This document shows positions 1 to 6,796 of a stretch of DNA of 10,898 nucleotides, in pieces. The position numbers and the translations under genes were made by a program. Below the pieces are notes generated by a model. The model was not told the origin of the DNA. It was given only the letters and a program-made list of their open reading frames with translations, and made no database searches. The first letter of the stretch is position 1, and every line of letters begins with the position of its first letter. The DNA comes from an uncultured Terrimonas sp. (GTDB taxonomy: Bacteria > Bacteroidota > Bacteroidia > Chitinophagales > Chitinophagaceae): NCBI GenBank assembly GCA_946886925.1, contig CAMPJQ010000043.1, forward strand, positions 1 to 10,898, given 5' to 3'.

Positions 1-20
1 AAAGTGAAAACCCTTCATCT

Positions 21-550
21 TTACTTATACTCTTCCCGCAAACAGCATTTTCCGTATATTGCCAGTACTTCATCCCGGAATAGATTGAAATATTCCCCTT
101 GAGGAACATCAAGAATAAATCCGGAGGGATGCGCCTTATCTTTACACCCAGGTGAAGAGTAACTCAATGGCTTTCCTCCTCCGAAGTCAATCGAGTAGCA
201 GACAAATACTTCGATATCCTGCCCGATATGGCAGTGCAGTTCCAGATCGCTCACCAGTTTTTTTTATGATTAATCAAAAAATCATTAAATGAAGCCAGGG
301 AATCAACCATTGCCTCTATATGGCGGCAACAAACAAGGGTTGCTGTTCGCCGTATTCAATATTGGGATTGGCTGCTGAAATCACCATTGTTTTTATAGAA
401 GAATTCCACTCCATATTCACGATTTTCGCAGGGCGTTTTAGCGGGCAGTAAAATAGAGCTTAGAATTTTTCAAGCGGCAACCCTTTATCAGCGTTACATG
501 ACAGTAACAGTAGGACAAAACAGAAACTTGCTTTTTAAATAGTTCTTCAT
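21..550 (-). pseudogene. Decayed small lipoprotein gene, function unknown
   Basis: Reading leftward from an ATG at 550, the first codons give MKNYLK. One base too many in the A-run at 532-536 shifts the frame into ASFCFVLLLLSCNADKG, a clear lipoprotein signal with lipobox LLSC (Cys codon 496-498). The same frame meets TAA at 460-462. It then continues with protein-like text (KIVNMEWNSSIKTMVISAAN, then GEQQPLFAAI) to TAG at 316-318. Dropping two bases of the ATAT at 318-321 gives AAIEAMVDSLASFNDFLINH. One more base in the eight-base T-run at 258-265 would join this to an intact 77-residue end, open from a GTG at 254 to 21 and containing HCHIGQDIEVFVCYSIDFGG. The repaired product is about 176 residues, a small outer-membrane or periplasmic lipoprotein. 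I do not recognise the family. An alternative frame between about 370 and 460 is also open, so the middle path is uncertain. Homopolymer sequencing errors could explain some lesions but not all. Confidence 0.55.
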
Positions 551-811
551 GATAAATCTTATTTAAAAGCTTTCTTAGGTTTTGGAAGGCTGTTTAAAGT
601 TGCACCTATTTTAAACAATTCAGATGACTTTACTTCACAGCAGCGTTTGCTTTTGATTAGCCTTGTGCATTAGCCGGTTCCCCTTCAGCAGGCGGCACGT
701 AAGCGTATTTATTTAATAAATTTTGAAAAGTTTGCTTGAAATGCGTTTGCCTGTATAGCGAAGCGCTCTTAGTGGTGCCGATCTCCTAACTTTAAAAAAA
801 AAGGAATTACC
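551..811. other. Spacer before the lyase gene, no gene seen
   Basis: The two flanking genes are transcribed away from each other, so promoters for both should lie here. I see an 8-bp inverted repeat, TGTTTAAA at 591-598 and TTTAAACA at 610-617, with an 11-base spacer. It is AT-rich and may be chance or an operator. No exact TAnnTTTG box was found; the nearest match, TAAATTTT at 717-724, lacks the final G. A ribosome-binding-like AAGGAA lies at 801-806, six bases before the ATG at 812. Confidence 0.4.
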
Positions 812-2857
812 ATGTTGAAAATAAGGGTGCTTCAGCTTGCTGGTTTTTTATTTTTCACTAATGCATTGGCTTTCGGTCAAAAAAGCTGGACATACATCGT
901 GTCGGTGGAAGATATATGTGAAAACTATCCCGGTGCAATGAAAAGAATGCTTGAGCAATTTGATCTTGACCGGCCAGGATTGGAAAAAGTGAAAGCCGCT
1001 TACTCCGACAGTAATACCGTTGATGCCTGCAAATACTTACTGAGCTACTACAGGCATTCCCATACTGCCCGGAACCTTAGGCGGTCGTTTCCGGTAAAAA
1101 CCGGGAAAACTGATGCCGAATCGGATACGATTCTCAATAATGTATTTACTATTCAGAATGTTAGGGGAGAAGTAGCTTATGGTGCCGATGGTCACCGCGA
1201 CTGGTACTATAAAGGACCCAACAACGACCGGGAATGGGCATGGTTGTCTAACCGTCACAACCAGCTCTACACCGTATTCAATACCTATTTTGAAACAGGA
1301 AATCCTAAATATGCAAAATACATTGACCTCTTCTTACGGGATTTTATTATCAAAAGCATGCCTTACCCCGCGGTCAGGTCTTCAGGATCTATCTGGCGGG
1401 GACTGGAAGTTGCAGCACGTGCCAAGTGCTGGACCCGTATCTTCTATGGTCTCGTCAACAATCAGTATCTCTCTCCGGCCACCGAACTATTGATGCTAAG
1501 CAGTCTCCCTGATCATGCGCATTACAACAGGAACTTCCACGGCAGTAATAACTGGCTTACCATGGAAATATCGGCGCTGGCAACAATTGCCGCCTATTTC
1601 CCGGAATATAAAGCATCCGGCGAATGGATGTCTTATGCTATCGAGACTATGACAAACAGTATGAAAGGGCAGGTGTACAAGGATGGTGTACAAACCGAAC
1701 TCAGTTCGCATTATCACCAGGTAGCTTTATCTAATTTTTCACTTTTTAAAGAGATCTGTGATAAAACCGGCCAGCATCTGCCTGCTTATTTCAATGAAAC
1801 CCTTGAAAAAATGAGTAGCTACCTTGCACATGTGGTACGCCCCTCCGGCTACAGACCTTTAAATAATGATGGAGACCGGGGCAGTGACCGTGATTATATA
1901 TTTGCGGCAGCCAAAAAGTTTAATCACCCCGATTGGGAATACATTGCCACGAATGGCGCTTCAGGAATCAAACCGGCTGACGGTCCTTCCTATTGCTACC
2001 CCTGGGCCGGGCATTTCATATCCCGTAGTGGATTTGGCGCAGACGCACAATGGTCTTTCTTTGATATTGGCCCATGGGGAACCGGGCACCAACATAATGA
2101 CAAACTGCATATTTCTGTTGCTGCTTATGGCAGAGACCTGCTTGTTGATGCCGGGCGCTTTGCCTATACCGGGGCAGTTGCAGATAAATTCCGGGGATAC
2201 GCGAAAGGCACCCAGGGACATAATATCCTGTTGATTGATCATAAAGGTCAAAGTGCAGGTCCGGCTCTTGTTAGCCAGCCTTTGAGCGACAGCAGCTATA
2301 AAATTACCCCCATATTCGATTATGCTTCCGGTTCCATCAGCCATTTTGCTGATATAACAGGGGTAGCAACTCATACCCGCGCTGTGCTGTATGTGCGTAA
2401 TCAATTTTGGGTAGTAGTGGACAGGATAGTTTCCGACCGGCCGAGAACGATCGAGGCGTTGTGGCACTGGCACCCCGATAACAATGTAATCCATGATCGC
2501 TTAATCACTAAAACCGTCAATAAACGGGGTAACCTTTCCGTAATACCTGTGAGCAGACATAAGTTTGATATTACACAAAAAAAAGGGCAGGAAACGCCGG
2601 AGATACAGGGTTGGTACAGCCCGGAATATAACATTTATGAACCCAATACCACTACTATATATAAAACAAGCATCGGCAATACTGCTACCCTGGTTTGGCT
2701 GCTGCTGCCGTTTGAAGAAGCACCTCCAAAAATAAAGGCAAAGCTGTTGATGGAGAATGAGCGTGAGATAAAGATTGCCGTAAAACAAAAAGAGGAAAAA
2801 TTGGAACTAACCATACCATTTATGAACAGTGCAGGCGTGGTGGTTGAGAAGCAATAA
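812..2857 (+). CDS. Secreted heparinase II/III-family polysaccharide lyase
   Basis: This 681-residue protein probably cleaves an acidic, uronate-containing polysaccharide by beta-elimination in the periplasm or outside the cell. A signal peptide covers about residues 1-22 (hydrophobic LAGFLFFTNALAFG, then Q). Residues of about 30-385 are predicted as the alpha/alpha-toroid domain and 400-681 as the beta-sandwich. Recognisable motifs are NNWLTMEISALATIAAYFPE near 246, DGVQTELSSHYHQVAL at 291-306, GTGHQHNDKLHISVAAYGRD at 423-442 followed by LLVDAGRFAY, H470, and WHWHPDNN near 551. Candidate catalytic residues are N247, Y301 and H426 or H428. The 54-residue N247-Y301 spacing equals the N240-Y294 spacing I recall for Pedobacter heparinase III (PL12). 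The ATG at 812 has AAGGAA six bases upstream. No SusC/D, sulfatase or regulator is adjacent, so the substrate (heparan sulfate, alginate, other) cannot be fixed. Annotators might also call it an alginate-lyase-like protein. Confidence 0.9.
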   Translation: MLKIRVLQLAGFLFFTNALAFGQKSWTYIVSVEDICENYPGAMKRMLEQFDLDRPGLEKVKAAYSDSNTVDACKYLLSYYRHSHTARNLRRSFPVKTGKTDAESDTILNNVFTIQNVRGEVAYGADGHRDWYYKGPNNDREWAWLSNRHNQLYTVFNTYFETGNPKYAKYIDLFLRDFIIKSMPYPAVRSSGSIWRGLEVAARAKCWTRIFYGLVNNQYLSPATELLMLSSLPDHAHYNRNFHGSNNWLTMEISALATIAAYFPEYKASGEWMSYAIETMTNSMKGQVYKDGVQTELSSHYHQVALSNFSLFKEICDKTGQHLPAYFNETLEKMSSYLAHVVRPSGYRPLNNDGDRGSDRDYIFAAAKKFNHPDWEYIATNGASGIKPADGPSYCYPWAGHFISRSGFGADAQWSFFDIGPWGTGHQHNDKLHISVAAYGRDLLVDAGRFAYTGAVADKFRGYAKGTQGHNILLIDHKGQSAGPALVSQPLSDSSYKITPIFDYASGSISHFADITGVATHTRAVLYVRNQFWVVVDRIVSDRPRTIEALWHWHPDNNVIHDRLITKTVNKRGNLSVIPVSRHKFDITQKKGQETPEIQGWYSPEYNIYEPNTTTIYKTSIGNTATLVWLLLPFEEAPPKIKAKLLMENEREIKIAVKQKEEKLELTIPFMNSAGVVVEKQ

Positions 2858-2886
2858 GTTTACATAGAAGGTTTAGGCGTTTCTTT

Positions 2887-2909
2887 CTCCCGGGAGGATA
2901 GGATATCCT
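2887..2909. repeat. Two adjacent perfect 10-bp palindromes
   Basis: CTCCCGGGAG (2887-2896) and AGGATATCCT (2900-2909) are each perfectly self-complementary and are separated by three bases. They lie 30 bases after the lyase stop, between two convergent genes. A further 6-bp inverted repeat, GCTATG at 2934-2939 and CATAGC at 2955-2960, follows. They have no loop and no T-run, so they are poor classical terminators. A protein-binding site or chance are alternatives. Confidence 0.5.
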
Positions 2910-3028
2910 TCGGTACCTGTAGGTTGGCAGGATGCTATGATAATCGGGTTTGTGCATAGCTGTTCTGCATCTTCTGTTGCGGTTTACTCATTTGTCTTTT
3001 TTAGCAACAGTTGAAGTCCATGGCTGTG

Positions 3029-4027
3029 TTATTTAATTACTTCTGTTTTTCTTTTTTTATTGCGGCGCAAATAAGAGAGATGCATCCTTACTATGGCTTT
3101 CCGGTCTATCGTGAAATCTTTTTTTTCCGTACTGGTTGCATCTTCACCATTGGCATTGGTTACTGTGAATGAATTTTTTTCCTGATCGTACACGATGCTC
3201 GCGAGCATAAAGAGTTCGCCATTCTTTCTGAAAATGCTTATCTGTGCATGATCCTTTGCAGGTGTAACCAGGGCAACGTACTGATTTGCGATATAAATGG
3301 TGTGTTGTTCTTGTTTTAGGAGCAGTCCAAGCACCTGTTTGGTTTGCAGCGCCCGATGCCAGGAGGATTGATCTTCAAACTGATGGGTGAAGCAGAAGAA
3401 AAAGGTTTGAGTAGCTACTTTTATTTCGAATGCTGTTTTGCGGCTTAATGTAATTCCGTAAAGTACAGAAGCGGCTTTTTTTAGCAGGGCGTCAATATTA
3501 TGGGGTTCCAACAAGCTAAGCTTCAGTGGAAACTCCTGCCGTTCTTCTGCCGAAGGTGTGTCTGCAAGTAACCTGTTCATTATTCGATCTGTACCCGGTA
3601 ATCCATACTTATAGCCAATAAATAGCTGTGCAAAATCTTTTTGTTTTTCGAGTGACTTATAAGGCAGCTTTTCAATTTTTGACAACGCTTCAAAAGTCTT
3701 TTCCGTTCCGGTAAAGGTTAAAGTTTTCAAAGCCGCATAACCAAGCCTGGTATTCTTTTCCGTTATTATCCGGATAAGTGATTCTTCTGCTTCCGGTGAT
3801 TTTACTCTTACAAGATTTTGAACGGCAAATGTTTTATTCGAAAGGGATTCTTTTTTATTATGCAAAATTTCCAGCACAGTTTTCACAAATTGATCATCCG
3901 AAAGCCCCATGCCGTTGCGCAGCCGCATTTTTAGCGTTTCGCCGTCCGACTTGTGGGAGCATCCGTCTTTAAATTGCCAGGGAAGATCAATTGTTCCTGC
4001 GCTGTTATTAGCGGTAATGGTATTCAT
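3029..4027 (-). CDS. HEAT-like repeat protein of unknown function
   Basis: I do not recognise this 332-residue protein as a named family. Residues 45-145 read as short amphipathic helix pairs of HEAT/armadillo type, for example NKTFAVQNLVRVKSPEAEES then LIRIITEKNTRLGYAALKTL. Such folds usually bind other proteins. The later part (about 195-315) looks like a mixed alpha/beta domain with beta-rich stretches such as HTIYIANQYVALVTP and QISIFRKNGELFMLASIVYD, and it ends in a very basic tail (RRNKKRKTEVIK). There is no signal peptide, lipobox or membrane helix, so it is probably cytoplasmic unless exported by an unusual route. The ATG at 4027 follows an A/T-rich leader without a Shine-Dalgarno site. 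It is the last gene of the cluster, only 23 bases after the metzincin-like gene, so co-transcription is likely. An adaptor or protective partner for that protein is possible but is a guess. Confidence 0.75.
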   Translation of the reverse strand: MNTITANNSAGTIDLPWQFKDGCSHKSDGETLKMRLRNGMGLSDDQFVKTVLEILHNKKESLSNKTFAVQNLVRVKSPEAEESLIRIITEKNTRLGYAALKTLTFTGTEKTFEALSKIEKLPYKSLEKQKDFAQLFIGYKYGLPGTDRIMNRLLADTPSAEERQEFPLKLSLLEPHNIDALLKKAASVLYGITLSRKTAFEIKVATQTFFFCFTHQFEDQSSWHRALQTKQVLGLLLKQEQHTIYIANQYVALVTPAKDHAQISIFRKNGELFMLASIVYDQEKNSFTVTNANGEDATSTEKKDFTIDRKAIVRMHLSYLRRNKKRKTEVIK

Positions 4028-4050
4028 TGTGTAATGTTTTTGTAAAATGT

Positions 4051-4890
4051 TTACAATGCGTTCTTTACATAGCAGCCGCTGCGCATAGTGCTTGCCTGTG
4101 ATGAGTTGATGTTTGTGCTGTTTTTGTCAATTTCATCAATTCCGTTGTTGTCAACATCCGAACCCATAAGGTTACCTACTCCTACACCGCCGCCTAACCC
4201 GAGATAGTGCCCTACCTCATGCGCAACAAGCACTCCAAAAAACTCGAGGTTGGTTTTCATTTCTATCACAGCTCCCGTTCTTCCGCATATCGAATCTTTG
4301 TTGCATGGTCCGTCCGAATTAGACCATCCGCCGGCATCGCCAATTACCTGCACAAAGAAAACATCAATACCGTTATTGTCGCCGTTCCAGTCATCGGTAA
4401 GATCTTCAGCTTCCGAACTGTCTGCTATATTAATGTAGGAACCTGCATCATCCACACCAATTCTTGACCAGTACAGTTTTCTGATGCCAAGCGGAGCCTG
4501 TGCATAAATAGTGCGCATGTGATGTATGGCGGTTTGTATATTAATGGCCTGCTCTAATGTCACTACAGAATCGCCGCCAAAACTGGCATCCAGTCCAACA
4601 AGTATTACCGAGAGATGAATGGACTTTCCTTTTACAAGTTTGATCTGATTTTTAAGCGAAAGCGGATCAACAAAGGTTTGTGTACTGTTGTAGTAACGAT
4701 ACCCAAAGAAATCTTTTACCATGGAAAACCCGCCGCTAAGTGATATTGCCTGTGCAGCGATTGATTTAAGACTTGCCATGACGGATATTATTTTTAAAAG
4801 CGTTTGGAAAATATTTGCTCTTTGAACCTGAAACCGAAGATGCCCATGATTATGCAGATGAACGTACTGCGACGCAACAAAAGTTGCCAT
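4051..4890 (-). CDS. Metzincin-like zinc protease with altered third ligand
   Basis: The 279-residue product carries HEVGHYLGLGG at 224-234, matching the HExxHxxGxx start of the metzincin zinc motif, and a Met-turn-like NLMGS at 240-244. H224, H228 and catalytic-base E225 are present, but residue 234, normally His or Asp as third zinc ligand, is Gly within a glycine-rich run (GLGGGVGVG). A calcium-loop-like DVDNNGIDEID follows at 245-255, and the tail MRSGCYVKN resembles ends of bacterial matrixin/reprolysin-like enzymes. Three cysteines (196, 202, 273) could form disulfides. It may be a weak protease, use another ligand, or be a non-enzymatic binder. The start is uncertain: ATG at 4890 leaves a 36-base gap to the upstream gene, while ATG at 4779 (Met38, MASLKSIAAQ) gives 242 residues and drops a His-rich leader that does not look conserved. 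No convincing signal peptide is seen from either start. Confidence 0.8.
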   Translation of the reverse strand: MATFVASQYVHLHNHGHLRFQVQRANIFQTLLKIISVMASLKSIAAQAISLSGGFSMVKDFFGYRYYNSTQTFVDPLSLKNQIKLVKGKSIHLSVILVGLDASFGGDSVVTLEQAINIQTAIHHMRTIYAQAPLGIRKLYWSRIGVDDAGSYINIADSSEAEDLTDDWNGDNNGIDVFFVQVIGDAGGWSNSDGPCNKDSICGRTGAVIEMKTNLEFFGVLVAHEVGHYLGLGGGVGVGNLMGSDVDNNGIDEIDKNSTNINSSQASTMRSGCYVKNAL

Positions 4891-4926
4891 GAAAAGATTT
4901 GCCTGTTACAAAAACGCTATCGTTAC

Positions 4927-6540
4927 TTACTGTAAAGCAACCAATATCGGGAGCATTCCATCGCCATCGGGAAAATCAGCCAATGCCTTTCCTATTACGG
5001 CGCCAAATGCTTTGTAAGGATCGTCTGCTTTCATCGCATATCCTTTTCGTGGCGAAGTGGTGATGAGATCGCCAACCTCAATACTGCCGTAGCTTGCATC
5101 TACCTTGCACATTACTTTGCCCGAAAGCGCAATCGGCATACGGTGCTCCAGACCAGGCTGCTTATCGAGTGTAATGCCGGGCTTGTACTTTCCTGCTCCC
5201 GACACTACCCCAGCCACTTTCCGGTCGAAGGCTTGTGTACTTTCGTGTAGTTTTCCGTTGCGGCCAAGTACCATTACCGTGCCCGGTTCAAGAGTATTAA
5301 CTACGCTTTGGTGTATATCAAAATCTTCGGCAAAGTCTGCACCAGGTATGATTACATCGTTGCAACGGATATTTCCAGAGTCGCCGTTTAGATGAATAGA
5401 CGCATTCTCGAGCGTAGCATTATCGCCATCGGATTTAAACAGAACCAAATCGCCATCGGCTCCATTACCACCAAGCCATATATTACCACCACCGCCTTCG
5501 AGCCTAACACGGTTTAGATTATTGGTTCCTTTTAAATTTATATTACCTGCTTCGCCATCGAGATGGATGGATGCCTGCTCCAGTGTTTGATTATCTCCGT
5601 TTGTTCTGAAGATAACAATATCGCCATCGGCTCCATTGCCACCGAGCCACAGATTGCCATCGCCAAGTAAACGTGCCCGGTTTTGATTTTCTCTGCTTCG
5701 CAGTGTAATGTCGCCCTGTGCACCCCTGTTTCCCATACGCAAATCAGCAGCTTGTCCATCAAGGTGTATACTTGCCTGTTCCAGCGTTTGATTGTCGCGA
5801 TCTGATTGGAACATAACAATATCGCCATCGGCTCCGTTGCCGCCGAGCCAGAGATTTGCATTGCCCTGCAGCCGTACACGATTTTGATTATTGTTGCCCC
5901 TCAATGTAATATCGCCACTTACACCGTTACCACCCAGGCGCATATCGCCGCTGCCGGCATTGAGATGAATGGTGCCGACATCCGGTGTTTCATTATCGCC
6001 ATCCGTTTTAAATAAAACTATGTCACCGTCGGCGCCATTGCCACCCATCCACAGGTTACTTTCTCCTGCATCTAATCGTATGCGGTTGTTATTGGTCGCA
6101 TCTTTAAGCACAAGATCACCATCGGCACCATTACCGCCGAGAAAAATATTTGCTTCCTGTCCGTTGATCTGAACCGTAGCCATAGCGGGGGTTATATTAT
6201 CACCATTGTTTCTGTACAGATAGGTATTCCCCTGCGCTCCGTTGCCTCCGATATTTACGGAAGCGTTGGTGCCGTTTAAAGTAATCCTGTTTTCCCCGGT
6301 TCCGTTTTGCAGGGCAACAGCGCCTTCCACACCCTGACCGCCTGCGGATACAAGTGCCTGGGAAGCATTTAAGGTTACAGTTGCCTGTGCGGGGTTGGTA
6401 TTATCGTCTGCTGCGTTGTAGAGTCTCAGCACACCGGGAGTGCCATTGCCACCGGCAATTATCCCGGACTGCTCGTTTGTAAGCTGCACGGTTATGCCTG
6501 AGGCGTTCAACAGCTCTATGTTTTCATTGAATTGTGCCAT
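4927..6540 (-). CDS. Beta-solenoid repeat protein with conserved C-terminal module
   Basis: This 537-residue protein has three parts. Residues 1-27 (MAQFNENIELLNASGITVQL...) form a short cap. Residues 28-395 hold degenerate repeats, each a pair of short beta strands around a GGNGxxGD turn (starts near 30, 67, 98, 135, 166, 203, 233, 268, 300 and 357), as expected for a right-handed beta-solenoid. Residues 396-537 form a separate module: GADFAEDFDI, EPGTVMVLGRNGKL, KVAGVVSGAGKYKPG, GKVMCKVDASYGSIEVGDL, AFGAVIGKAL, ending ILVALQ. I recognise this as a recurring C-terminal domain of bacterial and phage fibre-like proteins. Its DFAE start resembles the peptidase G2 (self-cleaving chaperone) family, so autoproteolysis after assembly is conceivable but unproven. 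No signal peptide is visible. The ATG at 6540 follows an A/T-rich leader. It is followed after 36 bases by the metzincin-like gene. A surface, appendage or tail-fibre-like structural role is inferred. Confidence 0.85.
   Translation of the reverse strand: MAQFNENIELLNASGITVQLTNEQSGIIAGGNGTPGVLRLYNAADDNTNPAQATVTLNASQALVSAGGQGVEGAVALQNGTGENRITLNGTNASVNIGGNGAQGNTYLYRNNGDNITPAMATVQINGQEANIFLGGNGADGDLVLKDATNNNRIRLDAGESNLWMGGNGADGDIVLFKTDGDNETPDVGTIHLNAGSGDMRLGGNGVSGDITLRGNNNQNRVRLQGNANLWLGGNGADGDIVMFQSDRDNQTLEQASIHLDGQAADLRMGNRGAQGDITLRSRENQNRARLLGDGNLWLGGNGADGDIVIFRTNGDNQTLEQASIHLDGEAGNINLKGTNNLNRVRLEGGGGNIWLGGNGADGDLVLFKSDGDNATLENASIHLNGDSGNIRCNDVIIPGADFAEDFDIHQSVVNTLEPGTVMVLGRNGKLHESTQAFDRKVAGVVSGAGKYKPGITLDKQPGLEHRMPIALSGKVMCKVDASYGSIEVGDLITTSPRKGYAMKADDPYKAFGAVIGKALADFPDGDGMLPILVALQ
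5356..6459 (-). repeat. Degenerate tandem repeats inside the solenoid gene
   Basis: The repeats encode residues 28-395 of the solenoid protein. At DNA level the phrase around ATCGCCATCGGCTCC recurs near 5450, 5625 and 5822, with diverged copies near 6027 and 6118. At protein level GGNG turns alternate at spacings of about 37 and 31 residues, so the true unit is a pair of half-repeats of about 68 residues. The half-repeat near residues 330-345 lacks its GGNG turn. Internal DNA identity makes the array open to copy-number change. Confidence 0.8.
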
Positions 6541-6628
6541 GGTTAATATGATTTAATGGTTTAAAAAACAGGAATAGGTTTTCCGCCGCCTGCAAGGTTT
6601 TAATCCGGTCATCGCCAGAGGCATCCGT

Positions 6629-6796
6629 TCAGGCGTTGAGATTATCATTTCCGAATAACCCGGACAGTTTATTCTTTTTGCAAAACTCAGACAAATCATC
6701 GCCCGGCTGGCAGGCATAGTTTTTTGTAAGGCGAATAATGATATCACCGCTGTAATGTGCTTCCCGTTTTCTGAGCGCTTCGTTTGAACTTTTCAT
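6629..6796 (-). CDS. Small 55-residue protein, possibly truncated
   Basis: The ORF runs from an ATG at 6796 to a TGA at 6629-6631 and starts MKSSNEALRKREAHYSGDII, followed by IRLTKNYACQPGDDLSEFC and KKNKLSGLFGNDNLNA. The text is charged and protein-like, unlike a random frame. The family is not recognised. The DIIIRL...DLSEFCKKNKL part faintly recalls the propeptides that precede bacterial subtilases, which is weak. Beyond the TGA, the same frame continues as TDASGDDRIKTLQ, then one base out of frame as AGGGKPIPVF with TAA at 6561-6563. An ancestral product of about 80 residues, cut short by a stop and a one-base deletion, is therefore possible. It lies 88 bases before the solenoid gene on the same strand, and is likely the first gene of that cluster. 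No signal peptide or clear ribosome site is seen. Confidence 0.5.
   Translation of the reverse strand: MKSSNEALRKREAHYSGDIIIRLTKNYACQPGDDLSEFCKKNKLSGLFGNDNLNA

Noticed and set aside
485..510. GTTAC/GTAAC inverted repeat in the first 600 bases
   Set aside because: The arms are only five bases, and the stretch is explained as part of the decayed lipoprotein signal-peptide codons.
1961..2494. A 177-codon minus-strand frame inside the lyase gene
   Set aside because: It is fully antisense to a well-supported gene, and its translation shows no recognisable motif.
6553..6747. A 64-codon minus-strand frame between the small ORF and the solenoid gene
   Set aside because: It is a shadow of the ORF at 6629-6796. 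That other frame gives far more protein-like text and has an upstream ATG.
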